From contig NZ_VFPG01000002.1 of assembly GCF_006716565.1 (NCBI RefSeq), forward strand, positions 868,001 through 932,000: a stretch of DNA of 64,000 bases, written 5' to 3'. The notes beneath the pieces are model-generated. The model was not told the DNA's origin, made no database searches, and worked only from the letters and a program-made list of their open reading frames with translations. The DNA is from Nocardia bhagyanarayanae (GTDB lineage: Bacteria; Actinomycetota; Actinomycetes; Mycobacteriales; Mycobacteriaceae). Shown piece after piece: positions 18,126 to 30,085 of the stretch. Numbering within the stretch: position 1 is the stretch's first letter; the number at the start of each line of letters is the position of its first letter. The translations under genes and the position numbers were made by a program.

Positions 18126-18542
18126 ATGGCGGCGCAGCTCGTCGAGCTCGGGGTCTTGGTCGGCACCCGGGAGGTGGATTGTCCGCAGTTTCCCGGCCCG
18201 CCCGGCCGCACCGTCGTCGAATGGCTGGCCGACGGCGCGTACCTGCTGCTGCGCGACACCGTGCCGGAGCCGGGTCCGAGCGGCACCTGGGTCATCGGCG
18301 CCGATGACGACGATCAGGGACTGACCGTGCTGCACCACGACGAACGCGGGGTGTCCCGTGTCTATCGCAGCGCATTCGGTGGCGGCCAGTGGCGGGTCTG
18401 GCGGGACGCCCCCGGCTTCTCGCAGCGATTCACCGCCACCCTGGACGAGACGGGCACGACCCTGCGCGGCGCCTGGGAGAAGTCGGCGGACGGTGCGCGC
18501 TGGGAGCACGACTTCGACCTGATCTACCGCCGAATCGGCTGA
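18126..18542 (+). CDS. conserved small protein, DUF1579/lipocalin-like
   Basis: A 138-residue frame starts at ATG 18126 with GGAGGAGA at 18113-18120. The alternating pattern with GTWVIGADDDDQGLTVLHHDERGVSRVY and GTTLRGAWEKSADGARWEHDFDLIYRRI looks like a small beta barrel of the DUF1579 kind. No catalytic motif is visible. It is probably soluble and cytoplasmic. The family call is from pattern only, so treat it as a conserved hypothetical protein. Confidence 0.6.
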   Translation: MAAQLVELGVLVGTREVDCPQFPGPPGRTVVEWLADGAYLLLRDTVPEPGPSGTWVIGADDDDQGLTVLHHDERGVSRVYRSAFGGGQWRVWRDAPGFSQRFTATLDETGTTLRGAWEKSADGARWEHDFDLIYRRIG

Positions 18543-21429
<2,887 letters not shown>

Positions 21430-21449
21430 ACCCCGTGGAGGAAGCACCG

Positions 21450-22082
21450 ATGACAAGGACCGCGCGGGTCGAGCGCATCACCAAGGAATCCAGCATCGTC
21501 GTCGAACTGGATCTGGACGGCACCGGCAAGACCGAGATCTCCACCGGAGTCCCGTTCTACGACCACATGCTCACCGCGCTCGGCGCGCACGCCAGCTTCG
21601 ACCTGACCGTGCGCGCGGAGGGCGACATCGAGATCGAGGCGCACCACACGGTGGAGGACACCGCCATCGTGTTCGGGCAGGCGCTCGGTAAGGCGCTGGG
21701 TGACAAGTCCGGCATCCGCCGCTTCGGCGACGCCTTCATCCCGATGGACGAGACCCTCGCGCACGCGGCGGTCGACGTGTCGGGCCGGCCGTACTGCGTG
21801 CACACCGGCGAGCCGGAACACCTGCTGCACGCGGTGATTCCGGGCAGCCCGGTGCGGGGTCGTTCCGAGCCGGGCGCGCCGTACTCCACGGTGCTGAACC
21901 GCCATGTCTTCGAGTCGATCGCGCTCAACGCCCGTATCGCGCTGCACGTGCGGGTGCTCTACGGCCGCGACCAGCACCACGTCACCGAGGCCGAGTTCAA
22001 GGCCGTGGCGCGGGCGCTGCGCGCCGCCGTCGAGCTCGACCCGCGGGTGAGCGGTGTGCCGTCGACGAAGGGAACGCTGTGA
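21450..22082 (+). CDS. hisB: imidazoleglycerol-phosphate dehydratase HisB
   Basis: HisB removes water from imidazole glycerol phosphate at a di-manganese site. The 210 residues have the repeated metal motifs HHTVED (about 70-75) and HHVTEA (about 175-180), and [13 protein letters not shown] near the N terminus. ATG 21450 has GGAGG at 21436-21440. An in-frame ATG at 21426 overlaps the hisC stop and would add eight residues. It is a monofunctional HisB without the N-terminal phosphatase found in enterobacteria. Confidence 0.95.
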   Translation: MTRTARVERITKESSIVVELDLDGTGKTEISTGVPFYDHMLTALGAHASFDLTVRAEGDIEIEAHHTVEDTAIVFGQALGKALGDKSGIRRFGDAFIPMDETLAHAAVDVSGRPYCVHTGEPEHLLHAVIPGSPVRGRSEPGAPYSTVLNRHVFESIALNARIALHVRVLYGRDQHHVTEAEFKAVARALRAAVELDPRVSGVPSTKGTL

Positions 22083-22714
22083 CAACGAAATCCGTCGCCC
22101 TGCTGGACTACGGTTCCGGCAATCTGCACTCCGCGGAGCGGGCGCTGGTGCGTGCGGGCGCGCGCGTCGAGGTGACCGCCGATCCGCAGATCGCGCTGGC
22201 GGCCGACGGTCTCGTGGTGCCCGGCGTCGGCGCGTTCGCGGCGTGCATGGCGGGGCTGCGCGAGGTGCGCGGCGAGCGCATCATCGGTCAGCGCTTGGCG
22301 GGTGGTCGTCCGGTTCTCGGCATCTGCGTGGGTATGCAGATTCTGTTCGAGCGCGGCGTGGAGTTCGGCGTGGAGACCGACGGGTGCGCCGAATGGCCCG
22401 GCGTGGTCGAGCGGCTGTCTGCCCCGGTGCTGCCGCACATGGGCTGGAACACCGTGTCGGCGCCGTCCGACAGCGTGCTGTTCAAGGGTATGGACGCCGA
22501 GACCCGGTTCTACTTCGTCCACTCCTATGCCGCTCAGACCTGGGATCTTCCGCCGAGTGAGCATTTCGCGTCGCCGAAGCTCACCTGGGCCGAGCATGGT
22601 GTGCCGTTCCTCGCCGCGGTGGAGAACGGTGCTTTGTCCGCTACGCAGTTCCATCCGGAGAAGTCCGGTGACGCGGGAGCTCATCTGTTGCGTAATTGGA
22701 TCGACTCGTTGTGA
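22079..22714 (+). CDS. hisH: imidazole glycerol phosphate synthase glutaminase subunit HisH
   Basis: HisH is a class I glutamine amidotransferase that supplies ammonia to HisF. The 211 residues show [11 protein letters not shown] at the N terminus, the nucleophile in GICVGMQ, and the His-Glu pair in [16 protein letters not shown] 22079 overlaps the hisB stop. In mycobacteria the next gene is hisA/priA; here about 1.65 kb of other sequence intervenes. Confidence 0.95.
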   Translation: MTTKSVALLDYGSGNLHSAERALVRAGARVEVTADPQIALAADGLVVPGVGAFAACMAGLREVRGERIIGQRLAGGRPVLGICVGMQILFERGVEFGVETDGCAEWPGVVERLSAPVLPHMGWNTVSAPSDSVLFKGMDAETRFYFVHSYAAQTWDLPPSEHFASPKLTWAEHGVPFLAAVENGALSATQFHPEKSGDAGAHLLRNWIDSL

Positions 22715-22975
22715 GCGGTAAGAGCTGACTTTCGAGGTGGTCGGCTGGGGGACGGGTTCCGAGGGTTTGCTCGCTACAGGCACGCACTCGGTCCCAGGTT
22801 TTCCTCGGAGCAGTGCTGGGCGCGTCGGGTGCCGTACCCGGCTTACCTCCCGCAGTTGGGTGCCTGGGCTCGGCTTCCGGCGTGGTCATCTGGCTGTGGT
22901 TGCGTCCAGAGAGGGCAATCTGGAGTTCTTTTGCCGGTCGACCTCGGGAGGGCTGTTGGCCTGTCAAGGGCGCAA

Positions 22976-23069
22976 CCACCATTTGACTACCGTCGATAGA
23001 GAAATGGATTCGACGGTAGTCAAATGGTGGCTTTGGAAGATCAACTAGCAACCATTTGACTACCGTCGA
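22976..23069. repeat. three-copy palindromic repeat downstream of hisH
   Basis: Arms 22976-22996 and 23010-23030 are a perfect 21-bp inverted repeat with a 13-base loop. A third copy of 19 bp (ACCATTTGACTACCGTCGA) at 23051-23069 lies in direct orientation to the first arm. The bases between 22715 and 22975 hold no gene. The structure could end the hisD-C-B-H transcript, but a third copy is not needed for that and suggests a mobile or protein-binding repeat. The stretch 23070-23213 is also empty apart from two similar TTCGGTCGGT segments. Confidence 0.85.
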
Positions 23070-23213
23070 TTTCGGGCGCACTGCGCTCGGATATCGCGGG
23101 CGGGCGACCCGGCGGCGGGCCGTTCAGGCCGGGTGACCGAAGGTGACGTTCGGTCGGTCTTGCGGGGTGAGGGTGGCCTTCGGTCGGTTACCGCGCCGAC
23201 CATTCTGGAAGCG

Positions 23214-23735
23214 CTAGAAGCGCGTACCGATCGCCCACTGTGGAGTGCTTTGCACCCGGGAGAGCCGCCACCCCTCCGCCGTTCGCACGGCATCGAAACT
23301 GTAGATCTCACCCAGCGTGTACTTCGGCTCGGTCAGTGTCCCCTCCGCCGCAGGCGCGAAAGTAGCCAGCAGATTGGCGCGTACCGCGGCTGTGTCCCCT
23401 CGCAGGTCCACGATCACATTGCTGATGAAGTGCTGGATCTTCTTGTCCGGGGAATGACTTCGTCCGGCTTGCTCGATCATCGCGTCGACTCCTTGCGCGG
23501 TGCCGCCCGGCGTGGTGGCGCTGGCGTCGGCGGTGTAGATCTGCCGGAAATCCTCGAACGCGCCCTCGTCCAGCGCGTGGCCGAGGCGGTCGACGAGCGC
23601 GGTGATGTGGTTGCGGTCCAACAGTTCTCGGATTTCCCGGCGCTCGGCGTCGGCGGCTGTCGCGGTGGACGAGCAGGCGGCCAGCGCCGCGATCGGCAGG
23701 AGGGTGAGGGGGAGGGCGAGGCTGAACTTCTTCAT
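23214..23735 (-). CDS. NTF2/SnoaL-like lipoprotein
   Basis: The 173-residue product has a signal peptide with lipobox IAALAAC (Cys21) and a mature SnoaL-like/NTF2 domain: REIRELLDRNHITALVDRLGHALDEGAFEDFRQIYTADA, FISNVIVDLRGDTAAVRANLLA and GWRLSRVQSTPQW, cited in parts. Similar cytoplasmic proteins are hydroxylases or isomerases; a lipoprotein version is likely surface-attached with unknown ligand. ATG 23735 follows GAAAGG. It is divergent from a MarR gene and probably controlled by it. Confidence 0.82.
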   Translation of the reverse strand: MKKFSLALPLTLLPIAALAACSSTATAADAERREIRELLDRNHITALVDRLGHALDEGAFEDFRQIYTADASATTPGGTAQGVDAMIEQAGRSHSPDKKIQHFISNVIVDLRGDTAAVRANLLATFAPAAEGTLTEPKYTLGEIYSFDAVRTAEGWRLSRVQSTPQWAIGTRF

Positions 23736-23758
23736 GGCGAGAGCCTTTCGAACTGAAT

Positions 23759-23789
23759 GTTGGCTACTCCAACGTTGGCGTGGCCAACG
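23759..23789. promoter_or_regulatory. clustered palindromes, probable MarR operator
   Basis: CGTTGGC-GTG-GCCAACG (23773-23789) is a perfect 7-3-7 inverted repeat. It overlaps GTTGG-CTACT-CCAAC (23759-23773), and the shared centre CCAACGTTGG is itself palindromic. The cluster sits in the 102-base gap between the divergent lipoprotein and MarR genes, 24-54 bases before the lipoprotein start. The palindromes are seen; regulator identity is inferred. Confidence 0.7.
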
Positions 23790-23837
23790 ATAGCGGAATG
23801 TGGGTCGCGCCAACAAGTAGGTTGCTAGATTGGGGCC

Positions 23838-24290
23838 ATGGAGATCGCGCACAAAGGTGTCGCGGGCAGGCTGCGTGCGCTGCCCACCCGGCTGATCAAC
23901 CAGGTCGCCATCGTGGCCGACCGGGCGACGGAACGGGCGCTGGAGGACACCGGGTCGCGCCGACATCATTACGCCCTGCTGACCACGCTGCGCGAGTTCG
24001 GCCCCGCGAGCCAAGCCGATCTCGGCCGCCGTACCCGCATCGACCGGAGCGACATCGTCGCGGCGCTGAACGACTTGGCGGACCGCGGTTTCGTGGAGCG
24101 CAGCCCCGACCCCGGCGATCGCCGCCGCAACATCGTCACCCTGACCCGCCCGGGCGATCGCCATCTCGACGACCTGGACGGTCGCCTCGACACCGCGCAG
24201 GACGAGTTGCTCGCCGCGCTGTCCGCCGCGGAGCGCCGCCAGTTGGTCGGCTTGCTCACCCGGATACTGGACGATCACTCGCGATCTTGA
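23838..24290 (+). CDS. MarR family transcriptional regulator
   Basis: The 150-residue protein shows HHYALLTTLREFGPASQADLGRRTRIDRSDIVAALNDL (helix-turn-helix) and a wing ERSPDPGDRRRNIVTLT, cited in part. Start ATG 23838. It is divergent from the NTF2 lipoprotein with overlapping palindromes between them, a usual MarR arrangement. It separates hisH from priA together with that gene. Confidence 0.87.
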   Translation: MEIAHKGVAGRLRALPTRLINQVAIVADRATERALEDTGSRRHHYALLTTLREFGPASQADLGRRTRIDRSDIVAALNDLADRGFVERSPDPGDRRRNIVTLTRPGDRHLDDLDGRLDTAQDELLAALSAAERRQLVGLLTRILDDHSRS

Positions 24291-24362
24291 CCGCCGCGGA
24301 GCCCGTTGCGTTTCCGCAGGCCGGAGGTAGGGCGCGGGGAGTGGCCGACTATGCTGCTCGGA

Positions 24363-25094
24363 GTGAGTCTTGTGCTGCTACCTGCCGTCGATGTCGCCAA
24401 TGGAGAAGCCGTCCGCCTGGTCCAGGGGGAGGCGGGCAGCGAGACCAGCTACGGGTCGCCCCGCGACGCCGCACTGGCCTGGCAGGAGGCGGGCGCCGAG
24501 TGGGTGCACCTGGTCGACTTGGACGCGGCGTTCGGCCGCGGCTCCAACCGCGAAGTGCTCGCCGAGGTGGTCGGCGAGCTCGACGTGCGGGTCGAGCTGT
24601 CCGGCGGCATCCGTGACGACGCGTCCCTCGAGGCGGCGCTGGCCACCGGCTGCGCCCGCGTCAACCTCGGCACCGCCGCGCTGGAGGATCCGGTGTGGTG
24701 TGCGAGCGCCATCGCCAGGCACGGCGAGCGCATCGCCGTCGGCCTGGACGTGCGCATCATCGACGGTGAGCACCGGCTGCGGGGCCGCGGCTGGGTCAGC
24801 GACGGCGGCGACCTGTGGGAGGTGCTCGAGCGCTTGGAGCGCGACGGCTGCTCGCGCTACGTGGTCACCGACGTCACCAAGGACGGCACCCTGACCGGCC
24901 CGAACCTGGACCTGCTCCGCGACGTGTGCGCGGCGACCGACGCCCCGGTGGTCGCCTCCGGCGGTGTGTCCACGGTCGAGGACCTGGTCGCCATCGCCGG
25001 GCTGGTGCCCGACGGCGTCGAGGGCGCGATCGTCGGCAAGGCGCTGTACGCGGGCCGGTTCACCCTGCCCGAGGCGCTGGCCGCGGTGCGCTGA
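24363..25094 (+). CDS. priA: bifunctional HisA/TrpF isomerase PriA
   Basis: PriA isomerises both ProFAR (histidine pathway) and phosphoribosylanthranilate (tryptophan pathway), and replaces the missing trpF in actinobacteria. The 243 residues begin [10 protein letters not shown] with the first catalytic Asp at 10, continue [24 protein letters not shown], and the second catalytic Asp region [15 protein letters not shown], and end [19 protein letters not shown]. The close match to mycobacterial PriA and the absence of a trpF in the trp block support dual function. GTG 24363 matches the family start; the frame is open further upstream. Confidence 0.93.
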   Translation: MSLVLLPAVDVANGEAVRLVQGEAGSETSYGSPRDAALAWQEAGAEWVHLVDLDAAFGRGSNREVLAEVVGELDVRVELSGGIRDDASLEAALATGCARVNLGTAALEDPVWCASAIARHGERIAVGLDVRIIDGEHRLRGRGWVSDGGDLWEVLERLERDGCSRYVVTDVTKDGTLTGPNLDLLRDVCAATDAPVVASGGVSTVEDLVAIAGLVPDGVEGAIVGKALYAGRFTLPEALAAVR

Positions 25095-25104
25095 CCGAAA
25101 AACC

Positions 25105-25932
25105 ATGGCTGCCAACCCGATCGCGGAGCTTCCCGAGCTGCTCGCCGTGGCGAGCGAGATCCTCGACGACGCCAGTGGGCGTTTCGTCGAGGGGCTCGGC
25201 GCGCCGAGCGCGGTCACCAAGGGCCGCAACGACTTCGCCACCGAGCTCGACCTCGAGCTGGAACGTACCGTCTCCGAGGGGCTGGCCCTGCGCACCGGAA
25301 TCGAGGTGCACGGCGAGGAATTCGGCGGTCCGCAGCTCACCTCCGGCACCGCGTGGGTGCTCGACCCGATCGACGGCACCTTCAACTACTCCTCCGGCCA
25401 CCCGCTCTCCGGCATGCTGCTCGCGCTGGTGCGCGACGGCGAACCGGTGCTCGGGCTGACCTGGCTGCCGATCCTCGGGCAGCGCTACGCCGCGATGCGC
25501 GGCGGCCCGGTGCTGCTCAACGGCGAACCGCTCGCGCCGCTGCCGCCCGGGAAGCTGGCCGACGCGATGATCGGATTCGGCGCCTTCAACGTCGATTCCG
25601 ACGGTCGCATCCCCGGCCGCTTCCGCTTCGATCTGCTCGGCCCGCTCAGCAGGCTCTCCTCCCGGGTGCGCATGCACGGCTCGACCGGCATCGACCTGGC
25701 CTTCACCGCCGCTGGTGTGCTCGGCGGCGCGATCGTGTTCGGCCATCACCCGTGGGACAACGCGGCGGGCGTCGCGCTGGTCCGCGCGGCGGGCGGCGTC
25801 GTGACCGACCTGGCGGGCGAGCCGTGGACCATCACCTCCGGCTCGGTGCTCGCGGCGGCGCCCGGGGTGCACGAAGAACTGCTCGAGATGATCTGCACGG
25901 TCGCCGATCCGTCGACCGCCGAGGAAGGATGA
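25105..25932 (+). CDS. impA: inositol monophosphatase family protein, ImpA type
   Basis: The 275-residue enzyme has the metal-binding motifs of the family: HGEEFGG (Glu), [12 protein letters not shown] (DPIDGT) and [17 protein letters not shown] (WD). In mycobacteria and corynebacteria impA lies between hisA and hisF, as here. The family can hydrolyse inositol phosphates or histidinol phosphate, and no other histidinol-phosphatase is visible in the window, but the mycobacterial HisN is encoded elsewhere. ATG 25105 follows the priA stop by ten bases. Metal-dependent phosphatase activity is sure; the substrate is not. Confidence 0.85.
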   Translation: MAANPIAELPELLAVASEILDDASGRFVEGLGAPSAVTKGRNDFATELDLELERTVSEGLALRTGIEVHGEEFGGPQLTSGTAWVLDPIDGTFNYSSGHPLSGMLLALVRDGEPVLGLTWLPILGQRYAAMRGGPVLLNGEPLAPLPPGKLADAMIGFGAFNVDSDGRIPGRFRFDLLGPLSRLSSRVRMHGSTGIDLAFTAAGVLGGAIVFGHHPWDNAAGVALVRAAGGVVTDLAGEPWTITSGSVLAAAPGVHEELLEMICTVADPSTAEEG

Positions 25933-25936
25933 GCCG

Positions 25937-26710
25937 ATGACGTTGGCCGTACGCGTGATCCCGTGTCTGGACGTGGACGCGGGCCGGGTGGTCAAGGGCG
26001 TCAACTTCGAGAACCTTCGCGACGCGGGCGATCCCGTCGAGCTGGCCGCGCTCTACGACGCCCAGGGCGCCGACGAACTGACCTTCCTCGACGTCACCGC
26101 CTCCACCGGCGACCGCGGCACCATGATCGACGTGGTGACCCGCACCGCCGAGCAGATCTTCATCCCGCTCACCGTCGGCGGCGGCGTGCGCACCGTCGAG
26201 GACGTGGACCGGCTGCTGCGCGCGGGCGCGGACAAGGTCTCGGTGAACACCGCCGCGATCGCCAGGCCCGAGGTGCTGCGGGAGATGTCGGAACGATTCG
26301 GTTCGCAGTGCATCGTGCTCTCCGTCGACGCCCGCACCGTGCCCGACGGCCAGCCCGACACCTCCTCCGGCTGGGAGGTCACCACGCACGGCGGCAAGCG
26401 CGGCACCGGCATCGACGCCGTCGAATGGGCCGTGCGCGGCGCCGAGCTCGGGGTCGGCGAGATCCTCCTGAACTCGATGGACGCCGACGGCACCAAGACC
26501 GGCTTCGACCTGCCGATGATCCGCGCGGTCCGGGCCGCCGTCTCGGTGCCCGTCATCGCCAGCGGCGGCGCCGGGGCGGTCGAACACTTCGCCCCCGCGG
26601 TGCAGGCGGGTGCGGACGCCGTCCTCGCCGCCAGCGTCTTCCACTTCGGCGATCTCACCATCGGCCAGGTCAAGGACTCCATGCGCGCGGAGAACATCGT
26701 CGTCCGCTGA
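25937..26710 (+). CDS. hisF: imidazole glycerol phosphate synthase cyclase subunit HisF
   Basis: HisF forms imidazole glycerol phosphate and AICAR with ammonia from HisH. The 257 residues include [19 protein letters not shown] (catalytic Asp12), [34 protein letters not shown] and [11 protein letters not shown] (second catalytic Asp), cited in part. ATG 25937 lies four bases after the impA stop. Confidence 0.96.
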   Translation: MTLAVRVIPCLDVDAGRVVKGVNFENLRDAGDPVELAALYDAQGADELTFLDVTASTGDRGTMIDVVTRTAEQIFIPLTVGGGVRTVEDVDRLLRAGADKVSVNTAAIARPEVLREMSERFGSQCIVLSVDARTVPDGQPDTSSGWEVTTHGGKRGTGIDAVEWAVRGAELGVGEILLNSMDADGTKTGFDLPMIRAVRAAVSVPVIASGGAGAVEHFAPAVQAGADAVLAASVFHFGDLTIGQVKDSMRAENIVVR

Positions 26711-26848
26711 TTCCGCCGCCGCGCAATCGATCGCGGGGCCGCCACCGGGTGAGTCCCTCCGCAGGCGGGCAGAGACGATCCTCGACGCCGGGCTGGCGGG
26801 AATCGGTCGGGCCGGAATCCCTTCGCGGGCGCGCGGGTTGGCCGTGCC

Positions 26849-27814
26849 ATGAGCATCGGTGTGGCATTGGGTCCGTCCGCGCTGGACACCAGTGAGAACG
26901 CGGTGGACGCGGCGGTGGACTTCGGGCGGCAGGCCGTCGAGGCCGGGTTGAGCTCGCTGTGGTTCGGGCAGCAGTTCAGTCACGACACCATCGCCGTGGC
27001 GACCGTGGTCGGCCGCGAGGTCCCGCAGCTCGAGGTGGGCACCTCGGCGGTGCCGATCCCGGCGCGGCATCCGTTGTTCGTCGCGAGCCAGGCGCAGACC
27101 GCGCAGGCGGCCGCGCACGGCCGGTTCACCCTCGGGCTCGGGCTCGGCGCGGCGGCGTTCACCGAGCCGGTGTTCGGCATCGACTACGACCGCCCGATCG
27201 CGCGACTGCGCGAATTCCTCACGGTGCTGCGCGACGTATTCCACACGGGGTCGGTCGATTTCCACGGCGAGACCCTGACCGCGGCGACGCCGTTCGCCGC
27301 CGCGGTGGCCGGCGCGACGCCTCCGGTGCCGGTGCTGGTCGCCGCGATGGGTCCGCAGGCGCTGCGGGTCACCGGCGAATTGGCCGACGGCACGCTGCCG
27401 TTTCTGGTGGGACCCCGGGCGTTGGGGGAGCACATCGTCGAACCGATCACCGCCGCCGCCGAGCGCGCGGGCAGGCCGCGGCCGCGGATCGGCGTCCTGG
27501 TGCCCGGCGTGGTGACCGCCGATATCGAGGGCGCTCGCGCGAAGGCCGTGGCGCACACCGCCTTCTACGACGACATTCCGTCCTATCGGCGGATCGTCGA
27601 GCTGTCCGGCGTGCGCCGCGCCGCCGACTTGGTCGTCATCGGGGACGAGGCCGCGATCGCCGCGCGCGTCGCCGAGTACTTCGACGCGGGCGCGACCGAC
27701 GTGATCTTCACCCAGACCGACCTGACCACGCCGGAGGATCAGCGGCGCACCTGGCGGGTGCTCGGCGAGCTGCGACGTAGTCGATCGACCGACGCCGCGA
27801 CGGCCCTGTTATAA
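26849..27814 (+). CDS. LLM-class flavin-dependent oxidoreductase
   Basis: The 321-residue protein has the luciferase-like monooxygenase barrel: [42 protein letters not shown] and [12 protein letters not shown] in the first half, and [21 protein letters not shown] in the second. Many actinobacterial relatives use cofactor F420. Its insertion between hisF and hisI (139 bases after hisF, seven before hisI) means it is probably co-transcribed with hisI, but no role in histidine synthesis is known. Substrate unknown. Confidence 0.85.
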   Translation: MSIGVALGPSALDTSENAVDAAVDFGRQAVEAGLSSLWFGQQFSHDTIAVATVVGREVPQLEVGTSAVPIPARHPLFVASQAQTAQAAAHGRFTLGLGLGAAAFTEPVFGIDYDRPIARLREFLTVLRDVFHTGSVDFHGETLTAATPFAAAVAGATPPVPVLVAAMGPQALRVTGELADGTLPFLVGPRALGEHIVEPITAAAERAGRPRPRIGVLVPGVVTADIEGARAKAVAHTAFYDDIPSYRRIVELSGVRRAADLVVIGDEAAIAARVAEYFDAGATDVIFTQTDLTTPEDQRRTWRVLGELRRSRSTDAATALL

Positions 27815-27821
27815 CGGTGAC

Positions 27822-28169
27822 ATGACACTGGACCCCGCCATCGCCGCCCGACTCAAGCGCAACGACGCGGGGCTCGTCGCGGCCGTCGCGCAGGAGCGCG
27901 GCAGCGGGGATGTGCTGATGGTCGCCTGGATGGACGACGAGGCCCTGGCTCGCACCCTGGAATCCCGCAAGGCGACGTACTATTCGCGCTCGCGTCAGCA
28001 GTACTGGGTCAAGGGCGAGACCTCCGGCCACACCCAGTACGTGCACGAGGTGCGGCTGGACTGCGACGGCGACACCGTCCTGCTCGTCGTGGACCAGGAG
28101 GGCGCGGCGTGCCACACCGGCACCCACACCTGCTTCGATTCGGACGTGCTGCTCGGCGAACCCGGCTGA
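27822..28169 (+). CDS. hisI: phosphoribosyl-AMP cyclohydrolase HisI
   Basis: HisI opens the adenine ring of PR-AMP at a zinc site. The 115 residues carry [37 protein letters not shown] and the cysteine-rich end [12 protein letters not shown], with Cys in LDCDGD as further ligand. It is the monofunctional form without a fused HisE domain. It follows the LLM gene by seven bases. Confidence 0.95.
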   Translation: MTLDPAIAARLKRNDAGLVAAVAQERGSGDVLMVAWMDDEALARTLESRKATYYSRSRQQYWVKGETSGHTQYVHEVRLDCDGDTVLLVVDQEGAACHTGTHTCFDSDVLLGEPG

Positions 28170-28181
28170 CGGATCAGGCGT

Positions 28182-28685
28182 TCACTCGCTCGACCGTTCG
28201 CCCCTGGTGGCGCCGTCGGTCGACGCGAGCTGACCGATCACCTCGGTGAGCCGCTGCGCGAGGATCTCGCTGAGATCGGCCAGCTGCGCCTTCTGCGTGG
28301 CGTCCAATCCGTCGAAGACCAAGCGCCGCACCGCATCCAGGTATCCGGGCGCCGCCTCGACGACCTTGAGGTAGCCGTCGTCGGTGAGGACCGCCTGCAC
28401 GCCGCGGCGACCCACCGTCGCCGAGCGTTGCGCCCAGCCCATTCGTTCGAGCTTCGAAACCACGTGGGACAGGCGCGATAGCGAGGCATTTGCTTTGTGT
28501 GCAAGGTCACTCATTTGGAGCCGATGTCCCGGTTCCTCGGAAAGCAACGTCAAAACCCAATACTCGAAATGAGTGACTCCGGATTCGCGCTGCAATTGAG
28601 TGTCCAAGGCGCTCGGCAGCCGCGTCATCAGCGCCACGACCGCGCGCCAAGCCCGTTGTTCCACGGGGTCCAGCCACTTCGTCAC
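28182..28685 (-). CDS. MarR family transcriptional regulator
   Basis: The 167-residue product shows EYWVLTLLSEEPGHRLQMSDLAHKANASLSRLSHVVSKL (helix-turn-helix, cited in full family order) and the wing QRSATVGRRGVQAVLT, of the PadR-like/MarR_2 subgroup in which the GRRG wing is common. GTG 28685 follows AGAAGG. It is convergent with hisI (12 bases between stops). The target is probably its own promoter and something upstream. Confidence 0.83.
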   Translation of the reverse strand: MTKWLDPVEQRAWRAVVALMTRLPSALDTQLQRESGVTHFEYWVLTLLSEEPGHRLQMSDLAHKANASLSRLSHVVSKLERMGWAQRSATVGRRGVQAVLTDDGYLKVVEAAPGYLDAVRRLVFDGLDATQKAQLADLSEILAQRLTEVIGQLASTDGATRGERSSE

Positions 28686-28731
28686 TATGCGCCTTCTTTC
28701 GAGCCAAGTGACGTGGGGTCGTACGGTCACT
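28681..28731. promoter_or_regulatory. repeated AGTGAC/GTCACT sites before the MarR gene
   Basis: GTCACT at 28681-28686 (over the start codon), AGTGAC at 28707-28712 and GTCACT at 28726-28731 form spaced inverted copies of one hexamer. The last two pair with 13 bases between them. They may be autoregulatory MarR half-sites, though hexamers arise easily by chance. Confidence 0.35.
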
Positions 28732-28796
28732 CGCGTGCACGAGTTTGCCACGACTTCGCTCGGTGGTCATACGGATCACCGATGTCGTGAGTTCAT

Positions 28797-29396
28797 TCAC
28801 AGGTGGTCGTGGCGTGTCGGTGTCGTGTCCGGCGTGGTGGCCGTCGCGGACGCGGTGTTTCCGGTCGCCGCGGCGTTCTCCTTGGCGGCCTTTCTCCGCC
28901 GCATCCCGCGGCGCGTGGCGAGGTACACCGCACCGAGGAAGAACAGCACCGCGAGCACCGCGCCGACCAGACACGCGCCGCGGAACGCGGGTGCGTCGAC
29001 GTCCAGAATGCGCTCGCCCGCGTGGGCGGCGTTGTTGCCGCCGAGCACGATGGTCAGCGTCATCAGATTCGGTATCGCCACGAGAACGGCGAGCACCGCC
29101 GCCGCGCCCGCCAGGAACTTGCCCGCCCGCTTGCGCCACATCAGCACCGCGAACAGCAGCAACAACAGCGGGATGAGGGTGCACAGGCCGCCGAGGAGCA
29201 GTCCCCAGCCGATGCCCTTGGCGAAGCTGCCGTTCACCATCTCGGCGAGCCGCTGTGCCCACCACCGCGGGATGAAGGCGGCCAGGATGAGGTAGGTGAC
29301 GACGAGGGCCACGAACAGGGCAACGCCGCCGATGATCCGATTGCGCCAGACGGACGCGCTGGATTTGCCGTCCGGCCGAACCTCGCTCGAAGTCAT
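28797..29396 (-). CDS. membrane protein with four predicted helices
   Basis: The 199-residue protein has hydrophobic segments at about 22-45, 66-86, 92-117 and 138-160, and a basic C-terminal tail ([14 protein letters not shown]) followed by a Thr/Ala-rich end. I do not recognise the family. It lies between a MarR gene and bcp on the same strand, 71 bases from bcp. A transporter-like or permease accessory role is possible but nothing in the sequence shows it. Confidence 0.7.
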   Translation of the reverse strand: MTSSEVRPDGKSSASVWRNRIIGGVALFVALVVTYLILAAFIPRWWAQRLAEMVNGSFAKGIGWGLLLGGLCTLIPLLLLLFAVLMWRKRAGKFLAGAAAVLAVLVAIPNLMTLTIVLGGNNAAHAGERILDVDAPAFRGACLVGAVLAVLFFLGAVYLATRRGMRRRKAAKENAAATGNTASATATTPDTTPTRHDHL

Positions 29397-29467
29397 GGTT
29401 TCAGCGTAGGCCGACCGGTCGGTCTGCGGACGGCGGCGCGCGCCTCGGCGTTTCGCTTATACGGTAT

Positions 29468-29929
29468 TCAGCGAACGCGCTCGCGCAGGAAGGTCAGCGC
29501 TTTGTCGGCATGCACGTCGGCCCGCAACTCTCCAGTGATCACCTCGAGCACGGTGCGGTCGGTGTCGATGACGAAGGTCTGCCGCTTCACCGGCGCGAGT
29601 TTGCCGAGCAATCCGCGCTTGACGCCGAACTGCGCGGCCACCGCGCCGTCGGCATCCGAGAGCAGGGGGTAGTCGAGTCGTTGCTTGGCGGCGAAACCCG
29701 CCTGGGTGTCCACGGCGTCGGCGCTGATGCCGACGCAGGACGCGCCGAGCGCGACGAATTCCGCGGCGAGATCGCGGAAGTGGCACGCCTCCGCGGTGCA
29801 GATAGGGGTGTTCGCGGCCGGATAGAAGAACAGCACCAGCGGCCCGTCGGTGAGCAACTCGTCGAGGGAGCGGAGGGTGCCGGACTGGTCGGGGAGCTCG
29901 AACTGCGGGGCGAGCTGTCCTTTGCGCAT
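29468..29929 (-). CDS. bcp: peroxiredoxin of the BCP/PrxQ type
   Basis: The 153 residues match bacterioferritin comigratory protein. [20 protein letters not shown] holds the peroxidatic Cys44 and a possible resolving Cys49, with T41 of the T-x-x-C motif. The C-terminal half has the usual [14 protein letters not shown] and KRQTFVID. It reduces peroxides with thioredoxin. The mycobacterial homologue bcpB is also between hisI and trpE on the opposite strand, so this position is conserved. ATG 29929 is the family start. Confidence 0.92.
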   Translation of the reverse strand: MRKGQLAPQFELPDQSGTLRSLDELLTDGPLVLFFYPAANTPICTAEACHFRDLAAEFVALGASCVGISADAVDTQAGFAAKQRLDYPLLSDADGAVAAQFGVKRGLLGKLAPVKRQTFVIDTDRTVLEVITGELRADVHADKALTFLRERVR

Positions 29930-29933
29930 GATC

Positions 29934-29972
29934 AGGACAGTACCGGGCGTACTGGACGCTCGGTACTGTCCT
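29934..29972. promoter_or_regulatory. 12-bp inverted repeat between bcp and trpE
   Basis: AGGACAGTACCG and CGGTACTGTCCT are perfect inverted repeats with a 15-base centre, starting five bases upstream of the bcp start codon. It lies in the divergent bcp-trpE gap and is more likely an operator or leader hairpin than a terminator. The binding protein is unknown. Confidence 0.6.
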
Positions 29973-30085
29973 TTCGGCCGCTCGCCGAGCGCTGGGTTCG
30001 ACTCGCGGGTCGGCGGCGACGCGCCGATAGGGGCCTTGGACCGGGCCGAGCGAAGTCCGAGCGTCCGCCCTGGGATGATGGAGTA

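Noticed and set aside
22641..23081. Minus-strand frame of 146 codons across the palindromic repeat
   Set aside because: Its sequence is explained by the repeat and by the end of hisH; codon use and composition are not protein-like and no ribosome site is seen.
29973..30085. Trp leader peptide before trpE
   Set aside because: No short frame with a run of Trp codons is present in the gap.
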